Positions 1 through 9,108 of a DNA stretch of 64,000 bases are shown in pieces. The position numbers were made by a program, and so were the translations under genes. Origin of the DNA: Flavobacterium notoginsengisoli (GTDB lineage: Bacteria > Bacteroidota > Bacteroidia > Flavobacteriales > Flavobacteriaceae); assembly GCF_014207905.1 (NCBI RefSeq), contig NZ_JACHLB010000008.1:109679-173678 (forward strand), read 5' to 3'. The notes below the pieces were generated by a model. The model searched no databases, was not told where the DNA came from, and worked only from the letters and a program-made list of their open reading frames with translations. Each line of letters begins with the position of its first letter. Position 1 is the stretch's first letter.

Positions 1-2157
1 GAATTTGAAAGAATTGAAGAAATTAAAAATACGAATGCAAAATTCATTATCCCGATAAATTTCCCTGAGGCTTACGATGTTTCAAACCCTTATCTTTCTA
101 ATCAAATTGAATTGGCAGATATGCGTTTCTGGAATCAGGCTCCAACCAATTTAAAAGTATTATCAGATAACGGGGTTGTTTTTGCTTTGACAACTGATAA
201 ATTGAAAAAAATAGAAGATTTTAAACCTAATTTATTAAAAGCGATTAAATACGGTTTTGATAAAACAAAGGCTTTAGAAGCTTTAACTACTGTTCCCGCA
301 GCTCTTTTAGGAAAAAGTAATGAAGTAGGAACTTTAAAAACAGGCAGTTTTGCCAACTTTATTATTACTTCTGGAGAAATATTTGACGAAAAGACTGTTT
401 TATACGAAAACTGGGTTCAAGGATCGAAATTTATTGTAAATGATCTTAACGCAAAAGATATTCGAGGCAATTACGACTTAACTATTGGTAAAGACACTTA
501 CAAATGGAAAATTGACGGAACTGCTGAGGCTCAAAAATCTGATATCACAACCGCAGATTCTAAAAAAGTAAAAAGCACTTTCTCTATCGCTAAAAACTGG
601 ATTACATTAGTAATTAAGCCTGTTGATACGATCAAATCAAATTTTACTCGTTTGACAGGATTTATAGAAAACCAGCAAAATTTATCTGGCAAAGCAACTT
701 TATCCAACGGAGAAGAATTGGTTTGGAATGCCGTAAAAACGAGTCCTTTTGTCGCTGTGAAAGATACTGCCAAAGCAGAAAAACCAAACCCTGTAATGCC
801 TACAACGTATCCAAACGTTGCTTTTGGAGATACAAAAAAACAAACTGCTCAGACTTTATTATTTAAAAATGCGACGGTTTGGACCAATGAAAAAGAAGGT
901 ATTTTAACAGAAAGTGATGTCTTAATCAAAAATGGTAAAATCGCTGCTGTTGGTAAAAATCTTTCTGACGCAGGCGCAACTGTAATTGATGCAAAAGGAA
1001 AACATATTACAAGTGGGATTATTGATGAGCATTCTCATATCGCAATCTCAAAAGGTGTAAATGAAAGCGGACATAATTCTACTGCCGAAGTAACGATTCA
1101 AGATGTTGTAAATTCTGAAGACATTAATATTTATAGAGATTTAGCTGGAGGTGTTACAATTTCACAATTATTACATGGATCTGCAAACCCAATTGGAGGC
1201 CGTTCTGCAATTGTAAAATGGAAATGGGGTTCTTCTCCAGAAGAAATGTTATATAAAAATCAGCCAAAGTTTATCAAATTTGCTTTGGGTGAAAACGTAA
1301 AACAAGCCAATTGGGGAATAGATAATCCAACTCGTTTTCCACAAACCAGAATGGGTGTCGAGCAAGTATTTACCGATTATTTCCAACTTGCTAAAGAATA
1401 TGATGAAAATTGGAAAAAATTCAATTCAGGAAATAAAAAAGGAAAAGCTCCAAGAGTAGATTTAGAATTACAGACTTTGGCCGAAATTTTAAATAAAGAA
1501 CGTTTTATCACTTGTCACTCTTATATAGAATCTGAAATTTTAATGTTAATGAATGTTGCAGAAAAATTCAATTTTAGAGTAAATACTTTTACGCATATTT
1601 TGGAAGGATACAAAGTTGCAGATAAAATGAAACAACATGGCGTAGGCGCTTCGACTTTCTCAGATTGGTGGGCTTATAAATTTGAGGTAAACGATGCGAT
1701 TCCTTTCAACGGGCCAATTATGCATAATGAAGGATTGGTTGTTGCCTACAATTCTGACGATGCTGAAATGTCTAGACGTTTGAACCAAGAAGCTGCAAAA
1801 GCTGTAAAATATGGTAATATTTCTGAAGAAGATGCTTGGAAATTTGTAACGCTAAATCCTGCAAAACTTTTACATATTGACGACAAAGTAGGAAGTTTGA
1901 AAGTTGGTAAAGATGCTGATGTAGTTTTATGGAGCGAAAATCCATTATCTATTTATGCTAAAGCTGAAAAAACAATTATCGAAGGTGTAGTTTATTTTGA
2001 CATTGAAAAAGATGCCGAAAAACAAACTGCAATCAGCAAAGAAAGAAATGAATTGATTGGCCAAATGCTGCAAGAAAAAAATAAAGGAAACAGCACGCAA
2101 CAGCCAACTAGAAAAGAGAAAAAAGAATATCACTGTGATACTCTAGAACAATGGTAG
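1..2157 (+). CDS. amidohydrolase family protein, C-terminal part (5' end outside window)
   Basis: The frame is open from base 1 with no start, so the true N-terminus lies upstream. What is visible ends one imidazolonepropionase-like amidohydrolase domain and then contains a second, complete one. The second domain has the metal-binding HSH motif (in GIIDEHSHIAIS, near 1022-1057), later histidines in TCHSYIES and FTHILEG, and an aspartate in AYNSDDAEMSRR, so the usual metal ligands look intact. These Bacteroidota proteins are typically about 1000 residues and secreted; their substrates are poorly defined, with cyclic amide or peptide-like compounds likely. It is followed 37 bases later by a second amidohydrolase and probably forms an operon with it. 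The family call is sure; the exact reaction is unknown. Confidence 0.85.
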   Translation, partial: EFERIEEIKNTNAKFIIPINFPEAYDVSNPYLSNQIELADMRFWNQAPTNLKVLSDNGVVFALTTDKLKKIEDFKPNLLKAIKYGFDKTKALEALTTVPAALLGKSNEVGTLKTGSFANFIITSGEIFDEKTVLYENWVQGSKFIVNDLNAKDIRGNYDLTIGKDTYKWKIDGTAEAQKSDITTADSKKVKSTFSIAKNWITLVIKPVDTIKSNFTRLTGFIENQQNLSGKATLSNGEELVWNAVKTSPFVAVKDTAKAEKPNPVMPTTYPNVAFGDTKKQTAQTLLFKNATVWTNEKEGILTESDVLIKNGKIAAVGKNLSDAGATVIDAKGKHITSGIIDEHSHIAISKGVNESGHNSTAEVTIQDVVNSEDINIYRDLAGGVTISQLLHGSANPIGGRSAIVKWKWGSSPEEMLYKNQPKFIKFALGENVKQANWGIDNPTRFPQTRMGVEQVFTDYFQLAKEYDENWKKFNSGNKKGKAPRVDLELQTLAEILNKERFITCHSYIESEILMLMNVAEKFNFRVNTFTHILEGYKVADKMKQHGVGASTFSDWWAYKFEVNDAIPFNGPIMHNEGLVVAYNSDDAEMSRRLNQEAAKAVKYGNISEEDAWKFVTLNPAKLLHIDDKVGSLKVGKDADVVLWSENPLSIYAKAEKTIIEGVVYFDIEKDAEKQTAISKERNELIGQMLQEKNKGNSTQQPTRKEKKEYHCDTLEQW

Positions 2158-2194
2158 GAACTTTAGGAAATTCATAATGATTAAAAGAGAAAAG

Positions 2195-3502
2195 ATGATA
2201 CATAAAAATATATTTAAGCTGTTTTTACTAGTTTGTGCTTCGGCTCAGCTTAATGCTCAGCAGATCCCAGCTCCGAAACAATCCAAATCGGTTTTAATAT
2301 TAAACGCGACGGCTCACTTAGGAAACGGGACAATTATTGAAAATAGCGCGATTGGGTTTAAAGACGGAAAATTGACATTAGTAGCCGATGCGTCGACGAT
2401 AAGATTGGCCGATAACGCTTACGATACTACCATTAATGCAGCAGGAAAACACGTTTATCCAGGTTTTATTTCGCCTAATTCCACTCTTGGTTTGGTGGAA
2501 ATTGATGCCGTAAAAGCTTCAAACGATGATGAAGAAATTGGCAGTTTTAATCCGAATGTGAGAAGTATTATTGCTTATAATTCTGAATCTAAAGTTGTAG
2601 AAACTGTTCGTCCGAATGGCGTTTTAATTGCACAAGTAACTCCAAGAGGTGGCAGAATATCAGGAACATCATCTATTGTGCAATTGGATGCGTGGAGCTG
2701 GCAAGATGCTATTTTGAAAGAAAATGATGGAATTCATCTGAACTTTCCATCTAGTTTTAGAAGAACTGGAAATTGGTTTGAACCTGGAATTATTGAAGCT
2801 AACAAAGATTATCCAAAGCAATCAGAAGAAATTAATTCTTTTTTCGTCAACGCAAAAACATATAACCAAGCAGTTTCTAAAGAAAGAAATATTGTACTTG
2901 AAGCCACAAAAGGTTTGTTTGACGGGACGATTACATTATATATTCATGCAGATGAAGAAAAACAGATTGTGGATGCAATACAATTAGCAGCAGATAATGG
3001 TATTAAGAAAATTGTAATTGTTGGCGGTTTTGAAGCTTATAAAGCGGCATCGACTCTACAGAAATACAATGTTGGTGTTTTATTAAGACGTGTTCACGAT
3101 ATGCCGACGAGCGCAGACCAAGATGTTAACTTACCTTATAAAATGGCTAAAATATTAACTGATAAAGGTATTCTAGTAGGTTTAGAAAACAGCGGTGATA
3201 ACGAACGTATGGGCGCTAGAAATCTTCCGTTTCTCGCTGGAACTTGTGCCGCTTTTGGTTTAGACAAAGAAAAAGCAGTTCAATTAATTACATCAAACAC
3301 CGCTAAACTATTAGGAATTGATGCTATCTGCGGTACTTTAGAAACAGGTAAAGACGCTACTTTATTTATTTCTGAAGGTGATGCGCTAGATATGAGAACA
3401 AACAAACTCTCTACAGCATTTATTCAAGGAAGAAATATCAATTTAGAAACTTTTCAAGTTAAGCTTAGCAATAAATTCAAAGCAAAATACAACCAGAAAT
3501 AG
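2195..3502 (+). CDS. amidohydrolase-like protein lacking the HxH metal motif
   Basis: About 435 residues, with a signal peptide (MIHKNIFKLFLLVCASAQLNA, cut before QQ). I chose the ATG at 2195 over the in-frame ATG at 2177 because it puts the signal peptide at the very start. The amidohydrolase fold is recognisable from the end of the N-terminal beta-sandwich (GKHVYPGFIS) and a C-terminal GTLETGKDATLF. Where an active family member has PGFIDxHxH, this one reads PGFISPNSTLG, so the first two metal ligands are missing. Later candidate ligands remain (H in YIHADEE, H in RRVHDMP, D in ENSGDNER). It follows the active-looking homologue directly and may be its non-catalytic partner. Function unknown. 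Confidence 0.8.
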   Translation: MIHKNIFKLFLLVCASAQLNAQQIPAPKQSKSVLILNATAHLGNGTIIENSAIGFKDGKLTLVADASTIRLADNAYDTTINAAGKHVYPGFISPNSTLGLVEIDAVKASNDDEEIGSFNPNVRSIIAYNSESKVVETVRPNGVLIAQVTPRGGRISGTSSIVQLDAWSWQDAILKENDGIHLNFPSSFRRTGNWFEPGIIEANKDYPKQSEEINSFFVNAKTYNQAVSKERNIVLEATKGLFDGTITLYIHADEEKQIVDAIQLAADNGIKKIVIVGGFEAYKAASTLQKYNVGVLLRRVHDMPTSADQDVNLPYKMAKILTDKGILVGLENSGDNERMGARNLPFLAGTCAAFGLDKEKAVQLITSNTAKLLGIDAICGTLETGKDATLFISEGDALDMRTNKLSTAFIQGRNINLETFQVKLSNKFKAKYNQK

Positions 3503-3842
3503 TCTCAAAACTTCAATTTAAAAATGGCATCAGACGTTTATTCGTTTGATGTCATTTTCTTTTAGAAAAACAATTGTTTTTAGAAAATCACAAAGAATAC
3601 TGCAATAAATATTCAAAAACACCTAATTATTACCTTAAATAAAGGCTCAAAAGTGGCAAAAAACACAAACCGACTCCATTTTCGATTAAGAAATTGTAAA
3701 TTTTAAGTCATTTTTAACACATACACTCAAAACTGAGGGGGTTAAAATGAAAAATTAACAAAAATTAAACAGCAGACTATATTTTTTTAGGGGGTATCAA
3801 ATCATTTTATACTTTTATCAAAAATTTTAAAACTAAATAACT
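3503..3842. other. 340-base gap upstream of amtB
   Basis: No gene is seen here. It holds a terminator-like hairpin for the amidohydrolase operon (3523-3562) and an AT-rich leader for amtB. The leader carries two GGGGG blocks at 3737-3741 and 3790-3794, 53 bases apart, in otherwise G-poor DNA. A TATACTTTTA stretch around 3810 resembles the -7 box TAnnTTTG but lacks the final G, so the amtB promoter is not convincingly placed. Confidence 0.5.
3523..3562 (+). terminator. hairpin terminator after the amidohydrolase pair
   Basis: Arms AATGGCATCAGACG (3523-3536) and CGTTTGATGTCATT (3543-3556) pair with two non-Watson-Crick positions. They are followed by TTCTTTT, 20 bases past the stop codon. Confidence 0.6.
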
Positions 3843-5159
3843 ATGCGAAAAATTATTTTAAGTGTGATTCTTATCACGATTTTAGTACTAACCTTTATTT
3901 CAAACTTTATCATTGCAGATAACCCAATTCCAGCAGAAGCTGTAAAGTTTGATACAGGAGACACCGCTTGGATGATCGTTGCAACTGCATTTGTATTGTT
4001 AATGACACCTGGATTAGGTTTCTTTTACGGAGGTATGGTAGGTAAGAAGAACGTAATTAGTACTATGCTACAAAGTTTTATGGCAATGGTAATTGTTACA
4101 ATTTTATGGGTTGTTGTTGCTTTCGGATTAGCTTTTGGACCAACTATTGGAGGTATTATTGGTAATCCATCTACTAATTTATTCTTTGAAGGTGTTGGAA
4201 CAAACACTGCTTGGAGCCTTGCACCAACGATTCCTTTTATGTTATTCGCATTATTTCAGGCAAAATTCGCTATCATTACTCCTGCGTTAATCACTGGAGC
4301 ATTTGCAGAACGTATCCGTTTCTGGGCGTATTTGTTATTTATGGTTTTATTCATCATTTTAATATATACTCCGCTAGCTCACATGACTTGGCATCCTGAT
4401 GGAGTTTTCTTCAAAATGGGAGTTCTTGACTTCGCTGGAGGAACTGTAGTACACATGAGTGCTGGATGGGCTGCATTGGCTGGAGCTATTTTCTTAGGAA
4501 AAAGAAAAGTACAAAAAGCTAACCCTGCTAGAATTACTTATGTATTATTAGGAACAGGTTTACTTTGGTTCGGATGGTTTGGTTTCAACGCTGGTTCTGC
4601 TTTAGGAGCTAATGGTCTTGCAACTCAAGCTTTAGGAACAACTACTGTTGCTGCTGCCGCTGCTGCTATGGCATGGGTTTTCCTTGACAAAATCTTAGGA
4701 CACAAATTATCTGCTCTTGGAGCTTGTATCGGAGCTGTTGTAGGTCTTGTTGCTATTACACCTGCTGCTGGTTTCGTAAGTATTTCTCATGCAATCTTTA
4801 TCGGTTTATTCTCTGCAATTGTTAGTAATATCGTTGTGAGCAAATTCCCTAAAGGAAAAATTGATGATGCATTAGACGTATTTGCTTGTCACGGTGTTGG
4901 TGGTATGGTAGGTATGTTGTTAACTGGTGTTTTTGCTTCAAAAGCTATTAACCCAGCAGTTGGAGACAATCAAGGTTTAATCTTCGGAACTCCAACATTG
5001 TTCATCAACCAATTAACTGCTTTAGTTGTGGTTTCTATCTTTGCTTTTGTTGCTTCTTATGTTTTATTCTTCATCGTTAATAAAATTACTCCTCTAAGAG
5101 TTACTGAAGAAAAAGAAGAATTAGGATTAGACATCTCTCAACACGGAGAATTCTTATAA
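3843..5159 (+). CDS. amtB: ammonium transporter (Amt family)
   Basis: 438 residues, a normal length for AmtB/Amt. It starts with a hydrophobic signal-like segment, followed by eleven predicted membrane segments. Family signatures are visible: TPGLGFFYGGMVGKKN near residues 50-67, FALFQAKFAIITPALI, the HMSAGWAALAGAIFLGKRK block and the late channel histidine block DVFACHGVGGMVGMLLTG. It mediates uptake of ammonium across the inner membrane. No glnK-type PII gene is adjacent, which is unusual because amtB is commonly paired with glnK in other bacteria. It stands as a single-gene unit between two terminators. High confidence. Confidence 0.97.
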   Translation: MRKIILSVILITILVLTFISNFIIADNPIPAEAVKFDTGDTAWMIVATAFVLLMTPGLGFFYGGMVGKKNVISTMLQSFMAMVIVTILWVVVAFGLAFGPTIGGIIGNPSTNLFFEGVGTNTAWSLAPTIPFMLFALFQAKFAIITPALITGAFAERIRFWAYLLFMVLFIILIYTPLAHMTWHPDGVFFKMGVLDFAGGTVVHMSAGWAALAGAIFLGKRKVQKANPARITYVLLGTGLLWFGWFGFNAGSALGANGLATQALGTTTVAAAAAAMAWVFLDKILGHKLSALGACIGAVVGLVAITPAAGFVSISHAIFIGLFSAIVSNIVVSKFPKGKIDDALDVFACHGVGGMVGMLLTGVFASKAINPAVGDNQGLIFGTPTLFINQLTALVVVSIFAFVASYVLFFIVNKITPLRVTEEKEELGLDISQHGEFL

Positions 5160-5191
5160 GAAATTAATTTTCACTTTCGCTTGATAAATAA

Positions 5192-5226
5192 AAGGGGCTG
5201 TCTTTATAAGAACAGCCCTTTTTTTA
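5192..5226 (+). terminator. Rho-independent terminator of amtB
   Basis: The stem GGGCTGT...ACAGCCC, with an AAG/CTT extension, is followed by a run of seven Ts, about 30 bases after the amtB stop. Confidence 0.85.
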
Positions 5227-5359
5227 TAATATAGTTATGAAAATATAAAGCACATCGCAAAAAATGTCGCTCCGCTGGAGCTTTTTAAACTCGTATTAAT
5301 TATTAAACTCCTCTGGAGTTTCTCTAATAACAGAAATGAGTTTTTAAAGCTTGCATAAA

Positions 5360-5393
5360 AAAACGCCCTAAAATTAATTAGAGCGCTTTTGTT
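5360..5393 (-). terminator. terminator of the tilS-dsbD unit
   Basis: Read on the minus strand this is AAAAGCGCTCTAA...TTAGGGCG followed by seven Ts: a GCGCTCTAA/TTAGGGCG stem with one mismatch. It lies about 165 bases past the dsbD stop, beyond the heptamer array. Confidence 0.7.
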
Positions 5394-5457
5394 TGAATTA
5401 ATTTCAACCCCCAAGAAAATATATTATATCATTTAGAATAAAGATTTTAAAACCAGT

Positions 5458-5555
5458 AATTCTTAATTCTTAATTCTTAATTCTTAATTCTTAATTCTTA
5501 ATTCTTAATTCTTAATTCTTAATTCTTAATTCTTAATTCTTAATTCTTAATTCTT
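5458..5555. repeat. heptanucleotide tandem array, 14 units of AATTCTT
   Basis: Fourteen uninterrupted perfect copies of AATTCTT (AAGAATT on the minus strand), 98 bases. The array begins immediately after the dsbD stop codon and precedes the terminator, so it would form the 3' untranslated region of that mRNA. Copy number is probably unstable through slippage. Confidence 0.97.
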
Positions 5556-5556
5556 T

Positions 5557-7638
5557 TTATTTAAAATTAGAAATCCCTTCTTTTAGCCATTTTAAATATT
5601 CGTCAGCACTTACATAACTAATAGTTGGTTTAGAAGTGTTCAAATTATTTCCTTCCAAATCTGTAATTACGTATAAAGGCTGTGTATTCGTTTTATATTT
5701 TGAAATCATAAAGTCTGTCCATTTATCGCCAGTCGTAATGATTTTGTCACCTGAAGCTGTTGTAAATTGCTCTTCTTTTGGTAATTCACGTTTATCATCA
5801 ACATAAAGAGAAATCAAAACGACATCATTTTTTAGAATCGGTAAAATCGCTGGCTCAGACCAAACGTTGTTTTCCATTTTTCTACAATTTACACAAGCAT
5901 AACCTGTAAAATCAAGCATAATTGGCTTCTTAATTTCTTTCGCGTAAGCCAAACCATCTTCATAATCGTGGAAAACCATAATTCCATGCGGACCTAATTC
6001 TGCTCCTTTTGGAAGACCTTTTCCTGCTTCTGAAGAAACAGCTCCGTTTCCAGATCCTCCAACTCCAAATGGACTTTCACTATATGTTGGAGGCGGCGGG
6101 AATGCACTAATTAATTTTAAAGGCGCTCCCCATAAACCAGGAATTAAATACATTGTAAACACCAAAGTTAATAAACCTAAATAAAGTCTTCCAACAGAAA
6201 TATGATGCGTAGGACTATCATGAGGCAATGTTATTTTTCCAAATAAATACAAAGTCATAGCCGCAAAAATAGCAATCCAGATTGCGATAAACACTTCTCT
6301 TTCTAAAAAGTGAAGCTGTAAAACTAAATCGGCATTCGATAAAAATTTAAAAGCAAATGCTAATTCTAAAAATCCTAAAACAACTTTTACCGTATTTAAC
6401 CAGCCTCCAGATTTTGGCAATGAATTCAACCAGCCTGGAAACATAGCAAACAACATAAACGGAAGCGCCAATGCAGTAGAAAACCCTAACATTCCAACAG
6501 CTGGAGCAATACCTCCATTTGTTGCAGCTTCAACCAGAATTGTTCCTACAATTGGCCCAGTACATGAAAAAGAGACAATTGCCAATGCCAATGCCATAAA
6601 TAATATACCGATAATTCCACCTTTATCAGCTTGTTCGTCTGCTTTATTTGCCCATGAATTTGGAAGCATAATTTCGAATGCGCCTAAAAATGAAGTAGCA
6701 AAAACAACCAAAATCACAAAGAAAATAAGATTAAACCAAACATCTGTAGACAAAGCATTTAAAGCATCTGCACCAAATATTTTAGTAACAATTAACCCTA
6801 GACCAACATAAATTACAATAATAGAAACACCATAAATAATGGCATTTCTTATTCCTGCAGCTCGCGTTTTGCTTTGTTTTGTAAAGAAGCTTACTGTCAT
6901 CGGAATCATTGGGAAAACACAAGGTGTTAATAATGCAGTAAATCCAAATAAGAAGGCTACAAAAAAGATAGACCACAAACTTCTAGATGATGCAGCAGCG
7001 GGAATTTCTTCTTTTGCTACTGTTGCAGTTTTCTCAACTTTAGCTTGAGTTGGTTCTTCTTTTTTAACCGTATCTACTGCAATACCTTCTACTTTTGTTT
7101 CGTCAGCTTTTGCTTCTGCAACAACAGGAACTTCCTCTATTTTAAAAGTTGAAGGAACGGCGATTGAAAACTTTTTACTTGAGTTGATACAAACTTCTTT
7201 ACAAACTTGAAAATCAAAGTCTACATCGACTGTTTTTAAGTTTGGATTTATAATTTTAATCTCTTGTTCGATATGTGCTTTTCCTTCAAAGAAAGTTTCA
7301 TTTACTTCAAAAACATCGTTATAAGCTGTCCTTGTTTTTCCTTCTTTTGCTTTTCCAATCAGCTCATAATTTCCTTTTTGATTCTTAAAAGAAATTTCTA
7401 ACGCCAATGGTCCGCCTTCTGGCGTAAACTGCGAATACATATGCCAATCTTTTTCGATAACGGCATCAAAAATTAAAACGGCATTACTTCCTTTTTTTTC
7501 AATTTTAGAAGTCCATTTTACTGGTTCTAAAATTTGTGCATTTCCTTTTGCAAAAGCAAAGAAAAACAAGAAAAGTAACAGTAATTTAGTCCAAATATTT
7601 CTTGACAAACTTGTCTGAGGATTTTGAGTAAAGTTCAT
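5557..7638 (-). CDS. dsbD: thiol:disulfide interchange protein DsbD (cytochrome c biogenesis type)
   Basis: 693 residues in the classic DsbD order. There is a signal peptide (residues 1-35), then an N-terminal immunoglobulin-like domain with a CKEVC pair, a low-complexity Ala/Lys/Glu linker (about 170-215), and a membrane domain of eight or so helices whose redox cysteines sit in LTPCVFPMIP and FSCTGPIVG. A C-terminal thioredoxin domain follows with CVNC at residues 582-585. The protein carries electrons from cytoplasmic thioredoxin across the inner membrane to reduce periplasmic disulfides. It is translationally coupled to tilS: its ATG overlaps the tilS stop by one base (TAATG). The stop is followed directly by the AATTCTT array. 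Confidence 0.95.
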   Translation of the reverse strand: MNFTQNPQTSLSRNIWTKLLLLFLFFFAFAKGNAQILEPVKWTSKIEKKGSNAVLIFDAVIEKDWHMYSQFTPEGGPLALEISFKNQKGNYELIGKAKEGKTRTAYNDVFEVNETFFEGKAHIEQEIKIINPNLKTVDVDFDFQVCKEVCINSSKKFSIAVPSTFKIEEVPVVAEAKADETKVEGIAVDTVKKEEPTQAKVEKTATVAKEEIPAAASSRSLWSIFFVAFLFGFTALLTPCVFPMIPMTVSFFTKQSKTRAAGIRNAIIYGVSIIVIYVGLGLIVTKIFGADALNALSTDVWFNLIFFVILVVFATSFLGAFEIMLPNSWANKADEQADKGGIIGILFMALALAIVSFSCTGPIVGTILVEAATNGGIAPAVGMLGFSTALALPFMLFAMFPGWLNSLPKSGGWLNTVKVVLGFLELAFAFKFLSNADLVLQLHFLEREVFIAIWIAIFAAMTLYLFGKITLPHDSPTHHISVGRLYLGLLTLVFTMYLIPGLWGAPLKLISAFPPPPTYSESPFGVGGSGNGAVSSEAGKGLPKGAELGPHGIMVFHDYEDGLAYAKEIKKPIMLDFTGYACVNCRKMENNVWSEPAILPILKNDVVLISLYVDDKRELPKEEQFTTASGDKIITTGDKWTDFMISKYKTNTQPLYVITDLEGNNLNTSKPTISYVSADEYLKWLKEGISNFK

Positions 7639-8948
7639 TATTGTAATTCTATTTTATATATTTTATTTGTGGCTTTTTCTATTTTAAAACGTTCATCTTG
7701 CCTAATTCCAGCGACCCAAACAATTTGATCGTCCGAACACAAAATCCATGTTTTTTCTTTTTCTATTAATGATAGTTTTTCGTCTTTAAAAAGTTTGCTT
7801 ACTTTTTTTGACTTTCCATGCATTCCAAATGGCTGAAAACTATCACCTTCTTTCCATTTACGCAATAGCAAAGGAAAACGGATTTTATCAGCGTCGACAA
7901 ATATAACTCTATTTGAATCATAAGTTGTGTGACCTACGTTACAAAGACTTATTTTTAAGGGAAAATTAACTTCTGTATCGTTTTCATTGATCTGATATTC
8001 TTCCTTTTCTGGCGTTTCAGAAAACGGACTTAAAATTAAAGTTTCTCTGTTTTTCAACAATCTAAACTCTTCAGCAAATACTTGTTTTCCAGATTGCCCT
8101 TCAACCAAATCGTAAATATCATTCCAAGCCGAAAAACCAAATTCATTTAACCATTGATATAAATAAGACTTGTAATTGGGAAGTTTTTTTAATTGATTTA
8201 AATCGAAATGAATATCTTCTCCAACTTCTTTCGCTACTTGCTGATAAATCATAATCGAAGCATCTTCAACCATTTCTTTTGATTCTTGAAGAAAAGATTG
8301 CGTTTTTCTAAAAGCATCAATAAAATTCGGATTGATTTCTTTTAAAACCGGAACCAAATTATGGCGAATTTTATTTCTCAAATATTTTGTCGAAGCATTG
8401 CTGCTATCTTCTCTCCAATCTATTTTATTTTCTTCTGCATATTTCAGAATTTCTTCTCTCGAAAAAGGCAGAAGCGGACGAATAATTTTATCGTTTTGTT
8501 CTGGAATTCCCGTTAAACCTTCTAAACCAGTTCCGCGAGTTAAATTGATAATGAAAGTTTCCAGATTATCATCGGCATGATGAGCGGTTAAAATATAATC
8601 GAAGTTTTTTTCTTCTAAAAGCTCGTAAAACCAATTATATCGAAGTTCTCTTGCTGCTACTTGAGTAGACAATTTAAAATCTTTAGCGAAAGCTTCAGTG
8701 TCAAAATGAGTAGAAAAAACAGGAATATTATTTTGGCCGCAATAATTCTGAACAAAATCTTGATCTCCAAAACTTTCCAATCCTCGAAGTTGAAAATTAC
8801 AGTGCAAAACCGCAATTTCATAAGGTAATTGATGAAGCAAATGAAGCAAAACCATACTATCAATTCCACCGCTAACAGCCAGAAAAAGTTTTTTTTCTGC
8901 TAAGAAAGGAAATCTAGAAACGATATGATTTTGAAATTTTGAAAACAT
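7638..8948 (-). CDS. tilS: tRNA(Ile)-lysidine synthase
   Basis: 436 residues. It modifies the wobble C34 of tRNA-Ile(CAU) to lysidine using ATP and lysine, so AUA is read as Ile. The PP-loop ATP-binding motif SGGIDS is at residues 26-31. Further family blocks are LTAHHADDNLETFIINLTRGTGLEGL, IIRPLLPFSREEI, the WREDSSNASTKYLRNKIRH block and a C-terminal TilS domain (RKWKEGDSFQPFGMHGKSKKVSKLF). I placed the start at 8948 (MFSKFQNHIV) because the 25 extra residues of the longer frame are unlike the family N-terminus. First gene of a two-gene unit with dsbD. Confidence 0.93.
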   Translation of the reverse strand: MFSKFQNHIVSRFPFLAEKKLFLAVSGGIDSMVLLHLLHQLPYEIAVLHCNFQLRGLESFGDQDFVQNYCGQNNIPVFSTHFDTEAFAKDFKLSTQVAARELRYNWFYELLEEKNFDYILTAHHADDNLETFIINLTRGTGLEGLTGIPEQNDKIIRPLLPFSREEILKYAEENKIDWREDSSNASTKYLRNKIRHNLVPVLKEINPNFIDAFRKTQSFLQESKEMVEDASIMIYQQVAKEVGEDIHFDLNQLKKLPNYKSYLYQWLNEFGFSAWNDIYDLVEGQSGKQVFAEEFRLLKNRETLILSPFSETPEKEEYQINENDTEVNFPLKISLCNVGHTTYDSNRVIFVDADKIRFPLLLRKWKEGDSFQPFGMHGKSKKVSKLFKDEKLSLIEKEKTWILCSDDQIVWVAGIRQDERFKIEKATNKIYKIELQ

Positions 8949-9009
8949 TTTATAAAAGTAAAAAATTAAATCCGATCTATTTTTAAACGAAATGTTAAGC
9001 ATCTTTTTT

Positions 9010-9098
9010 CGCCACGAATTCACGAATTATCTCTGCGAAACAGATTAAAATAAATTCGTGGCTCGAACGATAGCGAACAGGCGAAGCAAATTCGTGGC
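9010..9098. repeat. dispersed CCACGAATT / AATTCGTGG repeat
   Basis: GCCACGAATT (9011-9020) faces two AATTCGTGGC copies (to 9062 and to 9098). The same words recur at about 18474 and about 52706, so this is an interspersed intergenic repeat. It sits just upstream of tilS. Confidence 0.6.
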
Positions 9099-9108
9099 AA
9101 AAAAGAAA

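Noticed and set aside
5458..5555. CRISPR-like array
   Set aside because: The units are 7 bases with no spacers and no cas genes nearby; this is a simple tandem repeat.
6839..7048. Plus-strand frames inside dsbD and similar antisense frames in other genes
   Set aside because: They lie wholly within well supported genes on the other strand and show no motifs.
8949..9023. N-terminal extension of TilS
   Set aside because: The added residues are AT-rich and unlike TilS starts; the family begins close to MFSKFQNHIV.
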